A stretch of DNA of 35,217 bases from an uncultured Fibrobacter sp. (GCA_934699585.1 CAKUWY010000025.1:1-35217), one strand, 5' to 3'. Positions 7,117 through 15,733 are shown, counted from the stretch's first letter. Notes: generated by a model from the letters alone, not told the origin. Numbers and translations: made by a program.

Positions 7117-8853
7117 AGGTTCTTGCCATCTGCCTCTTTCCTTGATCAAATTCACGAGTTCCTCGATGGCGTCCTCTTCGGGGATGTTCTTCTTGACCGC
7201 CGTCTTGCCTTCGAACAAGGTAATGCGGCCGGGGCCACCGCCCACGTAACCGAAGTCAGCGTCGGCCATTTCGCCCGGGCCGTTCACGATGCAGCCCATG
7301 ATGCCGATGGAGATGTCGGAGAGGTGTCCGAAGCGGGCCTTGATCTTGCCCATGACCTGCTGAATATCGTAGAGGGTGCGGCCGCAGCTCGGGCAGCTGA
7401 TAAAGTTCGTCTTGCTGCGGCGGCAGTAGGCGGCCTGCAGAATATCGAATGCTAGGAGCACGCTTTCCTTAGCGCCCTTGTAGCCGTCGATAACGACGGC
7501 ATCGCCAAGGCCGTCGGTGACGAGGCTTCCGATGTCGGCGGACACGCGGAGCGTTTCCTTTTCGGAGTCACCAATTTTCGCATAAAGGAGAATCGGGTCT
7601 TGGCGCTTCGCCGACTCCAGAGCCGCTGCCAAAGCGCGCACGCCAGAGACCATCTCGGCGCCGGTATAGCAGAACACAGAACCCGCAGGCACGCTCGCCG
7701 GATTCGCGGCGAACCCCGCGATGTCCATGGCATCCTTGAACTGCACCACGGGGGCGGCATCCAGGCTCGGGAGAGCGAATTCAGCGTTGCGGCGTTCGCC
7801 AGTGAGCGCAATTGCGTCTGCCTTTACGCCGACTTTCACCGGATTGCTACCGCCGATTTCTACGCCCGAAATCTTCACGACTTCGGTCTCGCGGCGTTCG
7901 TAGTGGTACGGATCCTTTTCGAGAACCGGCACCGCATAGCTCACCGGCTTTGTCGGGAGTGCGCATGCCTTGATGAGTTCCTGAGCCACCGGGACTTCGG
8001 CCACCGGATCTTCGGTGAGCGACACGCGGATGGTATCTGCAAGGCCATCGAGCAACAGGGCGCCGATGCCAGCCGCAGACTTCAAGCGTCCGTCGGCACC
8101 CGCGCCCGCTTCCGTGACACCCACGTGGAACGGGTACGGCTTAAAGCCTTCTTGCTTGATGCGGGCGGCGAGCATACGGTAGGCGGCAATCGCTACGCGC
8201 GGATTGCTGCTCTTGAGGCTCAAAACGACCTGGTCAAAATGTTCGGCTTCGCACACGGCCAGGTATTCCATGGCGCTTTCCACCATGCCTTCCACGGTGT
8301 CGCCATAGCGGTAAATCATACGGGCCGAGAGAGAACCATGGTTCACTCCAATGCGGATAGCGCGTCCCAGGCGCTTGGCCTCTTGTACGAACGGTGTAAA
8401 GGCTTCGGCTACCTTTTCCTTGCCCTCGTCAAACGACTTGTCCGTCTGCTGGTCCAGCGTCAAGATTCCCGTATCCACGAAGTTACCCGGATTGATGCGG
8501 ACCTTCTCGACCCACTTGAGCGCCTCGAAAGCGGCCTTGGGCTGGAAGTGGATGTCGGCGGAAACCGGCACCGTGCAACCGGCTGCCCGGACCTGTTTCA
8601 TCACTTCTTCGAGGCCCTGGGCATCGGCAAATGTGGGAGCGGTAACGCGAACCAGGCCACAGCCCACCTTGGCGAGGGCTAAAGTCTCGGCCACCGTCTT
8701 CTCGACGTCTTTCGGCTTGGTGGTGGTCATGGACTGAACTAAAATGGGGGCGTTGCCCCCTATCAAAGCCTCGCCAACGCGGACTTGTACAGTTTCCCTG
8801 CGGACGGCATTAAAGCGGTCGGCAACATACGGGAATTCGCTAAACTTTGTCAT
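7114..8853 (-). CDS. ispG: 4-hydroxy-3-methylbut-2-enyl-diphosphate synthase, long form
   Basis: This enzyme converts MEcPP to HMBPP in the MEP isoprenoid pathway, using a [4Fe-4S] cluster. The protein has 579 residues against about 370 in E. coli. It matches the long form with an extra middle domain, known from Bacteroidetes, Chlamydiae and plants. The cluster cysteines are visible in CPSCGRTLYD and in GIMGCIVNGPGE near the C-terminus. I start it at the ATG at 8853, where the family N-terminus begins. A TAAATTTG box ends five bases before this ATG with TTG 20 bases further upstream, so the message is probably leaderless. It is divergent from metK. Confidence 0.93.
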   Translation of the reverse strand: MTKFSEFPYVADRFNAVRRETVQVRVGEALIGGNAPILVQSMTTTKPKDVEKTVAETLALAKVGCGLVRVTAPTFADAQGLEEVMKQVRAAGCTVPVSADIHFQPKAAFEALKWVEKVRINPGNFVDTGILTLDQQTDKSFDEGKEKVAEAFTPFVQEAKRLGRAIRIGVNHGSLSARMIYRYGDTVEGMVESAMEYLAVCEAEHFDQVVLSLKSSNPRVAIAAYRMLAARIKQEGFKPYPFHVGVTEAGAGADGRLKSAAGIGALLLDGLADTIRVSLTEDPVAEVPVAQELIKACALPTKPVSYAVPVLEKDPYHYERRETEVVKISGVEIGGSNPVKVGVKADAIALTGERRNAEFALPSLDAAPVVQFKDAMDIAGFAANPASVPAGSVFCYTGAEMVSGVRALAAALESAKRQDPILLYAKIGDSEKETLRVSADIGSLVTDGLGDAVVIDGYKGAKESVLLAFDILQAAYCRRSKTNFISCPSCGRTLYDIQQVMGKIKARFGHLSDISIGIMGCIVNGPGEMADADFGYVGGGPGRITLFEGKTAVKKNIPEEDAIEELVNLIKERGRWQEP

Positions 8854-8858
8854 GTGCC

Positions 8859-8889
8859 CAAATTTAGAAAAGAGCGCAAGACCTAGCAA
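8859..8889 (-). promoter_or_regulatory. ispG promoter, TTG-N20-TAAATTTG
   Basis: On the minus strand TTG (8887-8889) is followed by exactly 20 bases and TAAATTTG (8859-8866). The box ends five bases from the start codon, which places the transcript start at or next to the ATG. Confidence 0.7.
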
Positions 8890-8917
8890 CAGATTTCACT
8901 TATTTTACCCTCCCCCG

Positions 8918-8948
8918 TTGCCACCTTTTATGCATTTTTGTAGATTTA
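8918..8948 (+). promoter_or_regulatory. metK promoter, TTG-N20-TAGATTTA
   Basis: TTG (8918-8920), 20 bases, then TAGATTTA (8941-8948). This gives a leader of roughly 30 bases with the Shine-Dalgarno CAGGAG before the ATG at 8984. The leader is too short for any SAM riboswitch class. Confidence 0.65.
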
Positions 8949-8983
8949 TGCATAGAATAAAATTTTAACCATCAGGAGCCATA

Positions 8984-10174
8984 ATGGCACACTATCTTTT
9001 TACCTCTGAATCCGTGTCCAAGGGTCACCCGGACAAGGTCTGCGACCAAATTTCCGATTCCATCCTCGACGCCTGCCTCGCCCAGGATCCCAAAAGCCGT
9101 GTAGCCTGCGAAACTCTGGTAAACACGGGTCTCGTCGTGATTTCCGGTGAAATCACCACCAAGGCTGTTGTAGACTTTCAGGAGGTCGCCCGCAACACCA
9201 TCAAGAACATCGGTTACGTGAACCCGGATTTGCAATTCGACTACAAGGGTTGCTCCGTCCTGGTCGCCCTGGACAAGCAGTCCCCAGACATTGCCCAGGG
9301 TGTTAACGCCAAAGCCGCCGAAGGCAAGAAAGACGACAAGCAGGGTGCCGGCGACCAGGGCATGATGTTCGGTTACGCCGTAAACGAAACCAAGGAACTG
9401 ATGCCGCTCCCGATTAGCCTCGCCCACAAACTCATGGAAGAAATCCAGAACCTCCGCGAAACGGGAAAGATCAAGTGGCTGCGCCCGGATGCCAAGTCCC
9501 AGGTGACTGTAGAATACGACGAGAACGACAAGCCCGTCCGTGTCGATACCGTGGTCATCTCCACCCAGCACGACGAATTCGTGAACGGCAAGGAACTCAA
9601 GCATTCGACCATCGAAAAGGAAATCATCGAAAAGCTCATCAAGAAGGTGATTCCCGCGAAGCTCCTGGACAAGAAGACCCGTTACCTGGTAAACCCCACC
9701 GGCAAGTTCGTGGTGGGCGGCCCCCACGGTGACTGCGGCCTCACAGGTCGTAAGATTATCGTGGACACCTATGGCGGCATGGGTCGTCATGGTGGTGGCG
9801 CATTCAGCGGCAAGGACCCCTCCAAGGTGGACCGCAGTGCGGCCTACGCCGCTCGCTACGTGGCAAAGAACATTGTCGCCGCAGACCTCGCCTATCGCTG
9901 CGAAGTCCAGCTCGCCTACGCCATCGGCTACAGCAAGCCCGTATCCGTGCTCGTGAACACCTTCGGCACCGGCAAGATTGACGACCGAAAGATCGAAGAA
10001 ATTGTCGCCAAGGTTTTCGACCTCTCGCCCGCCGGTATCGAAAAGATGCTGGACCTGCGCAAGCCGGGTTACGTGGCCACCGCCGCTCTCGGCCACTTCG
10101 GCCGCACAGGTGCACGTTTCACCTGGGAAAAGACAGACAAGGCCGCAGCTTTGAAAAAGCTTGCCAAGGTGTAA
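8984..10174 (+). CDS. metK: S-adenosylmethionine synthetase
   Basis: This enzyme makes SAM from methionine and ATP, here also the methyl donor for the modification enzyme of this window. The 396 residues are full length. The SESVSKGHPDKVCDQISD opening, GAGDQG near residue 126 and the GGGAFSGKD phosphate-binding loop near residue 270 are all present. The ATG follows a CAGGAG ribosome-binding site. The gene is monocistronic: its own promoter lies upstream and a terminator lies 30 bases after the stop. Confidence 0.96.
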   Translation: MAHYLFTSESVSKGHPDKVCDQISDSILDACLAQDPKSRVACETLVNTGLVVISGEITTKAVVDFQEVARNTIKNIGYVNPDLQFDYKGCSVLVALDKQSPDIAQGVNAKAAEGKKDDKQGAGDQGMMFGYAVNETKELMPLPISLAHKLMEEIQNLRETGKIKWLRPDAKSQVTVEYDENDKPVRVDTVVISTQHDEFVNGKELKHSTIEKEIIEKLIKKVIPAKLLDKKTRYLVNPTGKFVVGGPHGDCGLTGRKIIVDTYGGMGRHGGGAFSGKDPSKVDRSAAYAARYVAKNIVAADLAYRCEVQLAYAIGYSKPVSVLVNTFGTGKIDDRKIEEIVAKVFDLSPAGIEKMLDLRKPGYVATAALGHFGRTGARFTWEKTDKAAALKKLAKV

Positions 10175-10202
10175 CAAGAAAAACTCTATTAAAGTACAAA
10201 GA

Positions 10203-10228
10203 GGGTCGCATCAATGCGGTCCTTTTTC
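10203..10228 (+). terminator. metK terminator
   Basis: An eight-pair stem (10203-10210 with 10215-10222, two G/T pairs) with loop TCAA is followed by five T. Confidence 0.75.
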
Positions 10229-10252
10229 ATTATAGGCCAGGAGTCTTCGTAG

Positions 10253-10360
10253 CGTCTCCATCCAGGCTCTGCAAACGACACTGGCGACAGCGTCAAGGAC
10301 GCGTTCGAAAACAGCCCCGGAATCAAAAATCAAGCCTTTGAAAACCTGGACAAGAACTGA
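10253..10360 (+). other. Possible 3' gene remnant (35 codons, no start)
   Basis: Between a TAG and the TGA at 10358-10360, one plus frame encodes a hydrophilic tail rich in Asp, Asn, Lys and Phe-Glu-Asn, with codon use typical of the local genes. It has no start codon and overlaps the last codons of the convergent ATPase gene. It may be the relic of a lost gene, or chance. Confidence 0.2.
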
Positions 10361-11124
10361 GCCAGGCGTTCGTTGCCCGATTCGCGGAACACGTGGTCGG
10401 GAGTTCCCTGTTCCACAATGACCCCACCGTCCATGAAGATGACCTTGTCGGCCACATCGCGGGCAAAAGCCATCTCGTGAGTCACGATGACCATGGTCAT
10501 CTTGTCTTCGGCAAGCTTCTTGATAATCTTGAGTACTTCGCCGGTGAGTTCCGGGTCCAAGGCACTGGTCGGCTCGTCAAAGAAAAGAATCTTCGGGTTC
10601 ATGGCGAGGGCGCGGGCAATGGACACGCGCTGCTGCTGGCCACCGCTGAGTTCGCAGGGATAAGAGTTTTCCTTGCCCTCGAGGCCCATGCGCTTGAGCA
10701 AGAATCGGCCCATGGCGCGGGCTTCTTTGCGCTCGTCCCCGAGCACACGCACCGGAGCGAGGCAGATATTCTGCAGCACCGTCAGGTGCGGGAACAAGTT
10801 GAAATTCTGGAACACGAGCCCCGTAGAAAGTCGAATATCGCGGAGCGTTTTCGCCGGCGCGTACTTGACCGCCGGGCCCTTCGCCGAAACGCCAGGCACT
10901 ACCATGTCCTTGCCGTCGACCTGCACCAGGCCGCCATCAACCGTTTCGAGTTGGGTAAGGCAGCGCAACAGCGTACTCTTGCCGGAACCGCTAGGCCCGA
11001 TAATCGAAAGCACCTCGCCCGCATTCAGTTCGAACGAGATATCCTTAAGCACATTCAAGTTGCCAAAGGACTTCTTGACATGTTCCACCTTCAGGATCGG
11101 CGCAGATTCATTCACATTTTCCAT
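10330..11124 (-). CDS. Polar amino-acid ABC transporter, ATP-binding protein (GlnQ/HisP-type)
   Basis: This cytoplasmic ATPase of 264 residues energises the importer formed with the next two genes. Walker A is GPSGSGKST, the Q-loop lies in VFQNFNLFPHLTVL, the signature is LSGGQQQR, Walker B leads into FFDEPTSALDPE, and the switch His is in VIVTHEMAFA. The PAAT family is recognisable from the FNLFPHLT stretch. The ATG at 11124 has GAGG six bases upstream and is preferred over a GTG at 11136. The permease stop at 11133-11135 lies within that ribosome-binding region, so translation is probably coupled. Confidence 0.92.
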   Translation of the reverse strand: MENVNESAPILKVEHVKKSFGNLNVLKDISFELNAGEVLSIIGPSGSGKSTLLRCLTQLETVDGGLVQVDGKDMVVPGVSAKGPAVKYAPAKTLRDIRLSTGLVFQNFNLFPHLTVLQNICLAPVRVLGDERKEARAMGRFLLKRMGLEGKENSYPCELSGGQQQRVSIARALAMNPKILFFDEPTSALDPELTGEVLKIIKKLAEDKMTMVIVTHEMAFARDVADKVIFMDGGVIVEQGTPDHVFRESGNERLAQFLSRFSKA

Positions 11125-11132
11125 TCCACGCC

Positions 11133-11792
11133 TCACTTATAGTAATTGAGCTTGCGTTCCACGTAGGCGAAAAGCACGCTCAGCAAAAGGTTCGCCACAT
11201 AGTAGAATACACCCGCCACGAACAGCGGGTAAATGCTCGCGTAAGCGGCCTGCTGTTTCTTGGCCAGCGCAAAAAGTTCCGTCACCGCAATCACCTGCGC
11301 AAGGGAGGTGTCCTTCACCAGCGTAATGACTTCATTGGCGCTCGCGGGCACCACGCGCTTTACCACCTGCGGGAGGATGATGCGGAAGAACGTCTGCGTG
11401 CGGGTCATGCCCAGCATGTAGGCCGCCTCGTACTGCCCCTTGGATATGGACTGGATGCCGCCGCGGAAAATCTCGGCAAAGTAGGCCGCATAGTTTATCG
11501 AAAATGCCACAATTACCGCCGGGAAGCGGTCAAAGGAAAAATCCACGCCCGCATATTCGCTCAGGTAGTAGGAGCCAAAGTAAATCGCCACAATCTGAAG
11601 CAGCAAGGGAGTGCCGCGCATCACCGAGATGTAGAACGACACCGGGTAACGCACCACGCGCCACTTGCTCATCTTGAGGACCGCGATAAGCAGACCCAGC
11701 GGAATCGAGAACAGGAGCGTAAGCCCGAAAATGGCAAGCGTCGTGCAGAAGCCACCCCAGAGAATCGGCAAAAGCGTTGATAGTTCCGACAT
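11133..11792 (-). CDS. Polar amino-acid ABC transporter, permease (HisM/GlnP-type)
   Basis: This inner-membrane protein of 219 residues has about five spans. The EAA loop, near residues 142-165, reads EAAYMLGMTRTQTFFRIILP and docks the ATPase. Only one permease gene is present, so it probably works as a homodimer. It follows the binding-protein gene with a 118-base gap occupied by a hairpin-rich repeat, and runs straight into the ATPase gene. Confidence 0.92.
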   Translation of the reverse strand: MSELSTLLPILWGGFCTTLAIFGLTLLFSIPLGLLIAVLKMSKWRVVRYPVSFYISVMRGTPLLLQIVAIYFGSYYLSEYAGVDFSFDRFPAVIVAFSINYAAYFAEIFRGGIQSISKGQYEAAYMLGMTRTQTFFRIILPQVVKRVVPASANEVITLVKDTSLAQVIAVTELFALAKKQQAAYASIYPLFVAGVFYYVANLLLSVLFAYVERKLNYYK

Positions 11793-11913
11793 GAATAACC
11801 TCAGAGGCGCACTGCGCCTAAACGATACTTGGCAACTTGTTGCCCTAGTAGAGTTATGCCCTTTGGGTAGACCTCATACCTCAAAGCTCCCGCAGGGAGC
11901 GAGCCCATACCTA
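11793..11913. repeat. Composite repeat inside the amino-acid importer operon
   Basis: On the minus strand the binding-protein stop (TAG, 11911-11913) opens the unit TAGGTAT. Perfect hairpins follow at 11886-11900 (GCTCCC/GGGAGC), 11831-11844 (GGCAAC/GTTGCC) and 11806-11818 (GGCGC/GCGCC), with CCTCATA-type 7-bp units between them. The position between the binding protein and permease suggests a possible effect on relative expression. Confidence 0.7.
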
Positions 11914-12702
11914 TTTTCCGAACCACTTGGCAGAGATTTCGTCGAACTTGCCGTCGGCCTTCATGGCGGCCAGGGTAGAATTCACCGCATCACGCAGGGC
12001 CTGATCTTTTTTGCGGAAACCCACGGCGTAGACTTCGTCGGAGAGGCCTTCCTCGAGCACCGTGTAGTCCTTCGCGTTCGTCACAATCCAGTACTTGGCC
12101 ACAATTTCGTCCAGGAACACGGCGTCCACACCGCCCTTGTCCAAATCCATAAGCGCCGTCTGGTTGTCGTCAAACGGGACGATTTCCTTGGCGGCCTTGC
12201 CCGCTTCGGAGGCATCGAGCAACTTCTGGGCGGTAGAACCGTTCTGCACGGCAATCTTCTTGCCGGCGAGGGCAGCGAGATTTGCAAGAGCCTTGTCCTT
12301 CACCGTGAAAATCATGCGGTTCTTGAGATACGGGTCGCTCAGGTTCATGGCCTTTGCACGGGCGCTGTCCACGCTCATGCCATTCCAGATGCAGTCAATC
12401 TTGCCGGTATTCAGTTCCTGTTCCTTCGCGTCCCACGAAATCGGCTGAGTCTTGAGTTTCACACCCAGGCGCGCACAAACTTCCGTGGCGAGGTCGATAT
12501 CGAAACCCACGATGTTGTTGTCCTTGTCGCGGAAACCCATCGGCGGGAAGGAATCGTCGAGACCGAGCACGAACTCGCCCGCCGCTTTCACCTTGTTCAG
12601 GGATTCATCGGCCTGAGCCTTGGATTCTGCCTTCTGGTCGTTACAGGCAGAAAGAACCGCGGCACACGCAAACGCCGCAAACATCGCTAAAAGCTTTTTC
12701 AT
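11911..12702 (-). CDS. Amino-acid ABC transporter, substrate-binding lipoprotein (family 3)
   Basis: The predicted protein has 263 residues. The signal peptide ends in the lipobox Leu-Ser-Ala-Cys (Cys near residue 20), so it is membrane-anchored by lipid. The mature part is a two-lobed family 3 solute-binding protein: GFDIDLATEVCARLGVK near residue 70 and the IDCIWNGMSV region are typical. The ATG at 12702 has AAGGAG six bases upstream. It is the first gene of the three-gene importer. Specificity among polar amino acids cannot be read from sequence. Confidence 0.92.
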   Translation of the reverse strand: MKKLLAMFAAFACAAVLSACNDQKAESKAQADESLNKVKAAGEFVLGLDDSFPPMGFRDKDNNIVGFDIDLATEVCARLGVKLKTQPISWDAKEQELNTGKIDCIWNGMSVDSARAKAMNLSDPYLKNRMIFTVKDKALANLAALAGKKIAVQNGSTAQKLLDASEAGKAAKEIVPFDDNQTALMDLDKGGVDAVFLDEIVAKYWIVTNAKDYTVLEEGLSDEVYAVGFRKKDQALRDAVNSTLAAMKADGKFDEISAKWFGK

Positions 12703-12727
12703 AAACGCTCCTTTTTCATTTACAAGA

Positions 12728-12755
12728 GAAATATAGAAAAAGGGCCGCATTTCAA
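12728..12755 (-). promoter_or_regulatory. Candidate promoter of the amino-acid importer operon
   Basis: On the minus strand, TTG (12753-12755), 17 bases, then TATATTTC (12728-12735), about 25 bases before the ATG. The spacer is shorter than the 20 bases of the best promoters in the window. Confidence 0.45.
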
Positions 12756-12785
12756 TGAATACGGATAATTGAGCAGACCTCATAT

Positions 12786-13019
12786 TTAAGGTCTGGATGA
12801 TTCAAGGAGTTCCATGACGTTGGCTGCATCCTGTTCAGCTTCATCCCAGCTCTGGTCGATATAGGGAATACCTTCGCTTCCGTAAAGTTCGATAAGCTCC
12901 CATTTGGATATGCCCAGAATTTCCGCAGCACGTCCATGGGATATGGTTTCGTTCTTGATAAACGGGTACAACAGCAACGCATTGCGGCGGAGTTCGTCGT
13001 TCTTGTTATCGCATACCAT
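12786..13019 (-). CDS. UPF0175 family small HTH-like protein (antitoxin-type)
   Basis: This 77-residue protein has the UPF0175 core: a short helical part, ISHGRAAEILGISKWEL as a helix-turn-helix-like segment, then GIPYI and an acidic tail. UPF0175 proteins are often partners of PIN-domain toxins, but no PIN gene is next to it. The ATG at 13019 lies eight bases after the res stop, so it is probably cotranscribed with res. An in-frame TTG at 13034 is less likely. It may be an orphan antitoxin or a regulator of the restriction locus (inference). Confidence 0.7.
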   Translation of the reverse strand: MVCDNKNDELRRNALLLYPFIKNETISHGRAAEILGISKWELIELYGSEGIPYIDQSWDEAEQDAANVMELLESSRP

Positions 13020-13027
13020 TTCTTGAA

Positions 13028-15670
13028 TTACCAACTCCTCATCTGGCTCAGGAATTTCTCCTTGGTGTAGGCGCCTTCGACATTGCGATCCTCATACACT
13101 AGGCAATAGCGATATTCATTGCCGGCCTTTGAAGCCCATAGGTTTCCGAGTTCAATTTTCTTAGCGGCATCCAAGTGGTCGCCCTTGGTTTCTAGCAGGA
13201 CTATTTTACCTTTTTTCGTCTTGATGATAAAATCGGGATAGTGGTTGATGAACCCATTGATGCAGAAATCGGCCCGTTCCTTGTTGCGGGTCCAAAACTC
13301 CACGTTATCCAGGTTTGCGAGTTCATTTACGACTTCCGCTTCAAAATTGTTGAAACTTTCTTCCGGTTCGTACAGCCCTTTAGCGATGCTCTTGCCCTTT
13401 GCTGAGTAGGGTTTCTGTTTTTTGAATGTATAGGTCGGCTTTAAAATGATTTTGTCTGAATCGACTTTGCTAAGGAATTCTTTGTGAACATAGGTGTCGG
13501 CGTGATTTTGGATGGTTGCCTTGATTTTTGCGGCGTATGGGGCGGAGTTATTCAGCATATGGTTGAATGCGGCGTCATCGAATGATTCCAAGACGCGTTC
13601 AATGTATATCTTGATTTCTTGGTCAGGAATGGGATACATTTTCCCGACAAGCCCCACTAACATCTCGGCGCATTTTTTGCGTTTACTTTCAACATCCTTG
13701 ATACTTAAAATCCATTGGGCAAGGTTTGTTTGCACATCCTTCCCCACTTTGCAGAAGGTCGGCGTATTGTCCTTGGAACTCTCATCCAAATCGACCTTGT
13801 ATATTTCCGCATCCACATTATCGAAATTGATGGATGTATCGCAGGTGCGAAGCGGGAATTTTTTCAGGAGCATGTCCTTTTCAAATTCCATTTCGCGAAG
13901 ACCGAACAAGTCGTTTTCAATGCCATCCATGTTCATGAAGAATTTAGGCAGGCAAATTCCACTTGCCCTTTCGATGAAGTTTTCCTTGATGTGGGCGTTT
14001 TTCACTTGCTTCTCCAGATCTGCAGGTGTCGGGGCGACTCCAGAAGATTTACTCTCCTGAATTTGCTTTTCCATCGTTTCATTTTCTTGCCTTGCCAAGC
14101 GTTCTATGTCTTGCACGGCAGAGCTTGCAGTATTAGCGTTTGTCCCTAGATTCCAACTTTCCAAAGATTGAGTCATTACATTCTGCATATTGTCATGCCC
14201 GACTTGATCGGGCATCTCCTTGGAGAGGTTCATCTCCCCCAGACATTCCAGAGACTCGCCCATGGCCATCGGAGCAGCAACCGTCGCATTTTCAGGCGAT
14301 TCGTTATTCACAACTTGGGTTTCCGCAATTCTGTAGTCCTTGCTGCTGAAGCCTGCACGGTTCAACCCTTCCACCACATTCTGCACGGTATCCAAGAACT
14401 TGTTCGATGCGGTTAGCACATAACTCATGTTCAACATCGGGTTCGGATTTTTACGGGTATAAGGCAACCGCAGCACCCTTCCGAGAATCTGTTCCACATC
14501 TACAGCGGAATTCTTGTCGGCAAGCGATGCAAGGATATACGCATAAGGACAATCCCAGCCTTCTTTCAGAGCGTTCACCGTAATGATGTAACGGACTTCG
14601 CAATCCGACGACATCAAATCCAAACCAGCCAACTCGTTTTTATCGGCGGTCTTTATCTTGATTTCGCTTTCCTTGATTCCCTTTTCGATTAGCATCGCCT
14701 TGATTTTATCGAAGGTGGCGTTATCTTCTTTTGTCTTGGGCTCCGCCTGAAAAAGAACGATGGGGCGAATGGGCGCCCCTCCCTGATTTTGAGCGTCAAA
14801 AGCGGCTCGTTCCAAGCGGGCGCGAAGTTCCAGAGCCGAATTTACGACTTCATCCTTGCTCTGGTGGTTATAGACAATCACGGGCAACTTGACCATGCTT
14901 TCTTTTTTGAGCTCAAAGGCGCTGGTGAAACTAATGATGTTGCTGTTTTTTCGCGGAGTCGCCGTCAAGTCCAGAATAAAGCTTGGATTTAGTTGTTTAA
15001 GCATATCAACGCTCAACTCACTTTCCGCATTATGGCTTTCATCTACAACGATTACGGGATTAAGCTGCTTGAAAACCGACATCAAGGAGACTTCTTCATC
15101 AGCGGATTCCGCAAAAGACAACAGGTTGCCGTTTTCCTTGTAGGCATTGCGGTTATCTTTGTTGCGGCTCCGCAGGCTATCGAAACTGAGAATGCAAAGA
15201 GACAGGTTTTCCTTTACGGACGAAGCGTTGAAACCCGCGCCCTGCAAAAGAGCGGTCTTGTCATAGACTTCCACGCGATTCCCGAAATCCGCATTCAACT
15301 GTTCGCGATACGGATGTTCCGGGTTCGAAAAGTTGCGAATTGTCTGTTCAAGGATGGAATTGGACGGAACAAGCCACACGACAGTCTTTGCATGGTCTTG
15401 CGGAAATATTGAGAAAATCGGTCGGAGCGCATTGGCGGCAATGAATGTTTTTCCACCAGCGGTCGGGACCTTCAGGCACACATGAGGAACGCCTGCAACA
15501 TTGTTCTTGTAGGGTTCCACGATTTCGCCGGGGAACGGAATGAGCGGAGTCCGCGGGTGCAGCCGCCAGAATTCATTGAAACTTTCCGAAATATTTTTTG
15601 TCTTTTGGAGAATTTCCAGATAGCGGGTCAAATCTTCGATGATGTCTTTCTGGTATTGCTTGAGAATCAT
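13028..15670 (-). CDS. Type III restriction enzyme, Res subunit (helicase-nuclease)
   Basis: This 880-residue subunit translocates or signals along DNA and cuts it, together with Mod. It has Walker A VPTAGGKT (about residue 68), motif II VDESHNAES (about 207), superfamily 2 motif VI in QILGRVLRLPY (about 400) and a C-terminal PD-(D/E)xK nuclease site (PDFIIKTK to LLETKGD, about 810-830). Residues about 480-492 (EMPDQVGHDN) are encoded by a palindromic repeat inserted in frame. The ATG at 15670 directly abuts a 63-base heptad array and has no Shine-Dalgarno. Mod is not adjacent but 455 bases upstream, across an inverted antitoxin gene. Confidence 0.88.
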   Translation of the reverse strand: MILKQYQKDIIEDLTRYLEILQKTKNISESFNEFWRLHPRTPLIPFPGEIVEPYKNNVAGVPHVCLKVPTAGGKTFIAANALRPIFSIFPQDHAKTVVWLVPSNSILEQTIRNFSNPEHPYREQLNADFGNRVEVYDKTALLQGAGFNASSVKENLSLCILSFDSLRSRNKDNRNAYKENGNLLSFAESADEEVSLMSVFKQLNPVIVVDESHNAESELSVDMLKQLNPSFILDLTATPRKNSNIISFTSAFELKKESMVKLPVIVYNHQSKDEVVNSALELRARLERAAFDAQNQGGAPIRPIVLFQAEPKTKEDNATFDKIKAMLIEKGIKESEIKIKTADKNELAGLDLMSSDCEVRYIITVNALKEGWDCPYAYILASLADKNSAVDVEQILGRVLRLPYTRKNPNPMLNMSYVLTASNKFLDTVQNVVEGLNRAGFSSKDYRIAETQVVNNESPENATVAAPMAMGESLECLGEMNLSKEMPDQVGHDNMQNVMTQSLESWNLGTNANTASSAVQDIERLARQENETMEKQIQESKSSGVAPTPADLEKQVKNAHIKENFIERASGICLPKFFMNMDGIENDLFGLREMEFEKDMLLKKFPLRTCDTSINFDNVDAEIYKVDLDESSKDNTPTFCKVGKDVQTNLAQWILSIKDVESKRKKCAEMLVGLVGKMYPIPDQEIKIYIERVLESFDDAAFNHMLNNSAPYAAKIKATIQNHADTYVHKEFLSKVDSDKIILKPTYTFKKQKPYSAKGKSIAKGLYEPEESFNNFEAEVVNELANLDNVEFWTRNKERADFCINGFINHYPDFIIKTKKGKIVLLETKGDHLDAAKKIELGNLWASKAGNEYRYCLVYEDRNVEGAYTKEKFLSQMRSW
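14190..14224. repeat. Palindromic repeat lying in frame inside res
   Basis: The 7-bp stem TGCCCGA/TCGGGCA (14196-14214) sits between GGAGAT and ATGACA when read on the minus strand. The intergenic copy at 21561-21594 has the same frame with a different stem (CCCCGC/GCGGGG). Here it is translated and the reading frame stays open. Confidence 0.7.
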
Positions 15671-15733
15671 TTTTAGGGGTTAGGGGTTAGGAGTTAGGAG
15701 TGAGGAGTGTGGAGTTAGGAGTGTGAAATGAGG
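15671..15733. repeat. Nine perfectly phased 7-bp units abutting the res start codon
   Basis: Plus-strand units in order: TTTTAGG, GGTTAGG twice, AGTTAGG, AGTGAGG, AGTGTGG, AGTTAGG, AGTGTGA, AATGAGG. The first unit touches the CAT that is the res start codon. No promoter or ribosome-binding site fits between. Confidence 0.85.

Noticed and set aside
8949..8983. SAM riboswitch before metK
   Set aside because: The predicted leader is only about 30 bases, and no SAM-I, SAM-II or SAM-IV type stems are present in the upstream region.
15671..15733. CRISPR array or telomere-like TTAGGG tract
   Set aside because: The unit is seven bases with no spacers, and the period is seven rather than six. There are no cas genes.
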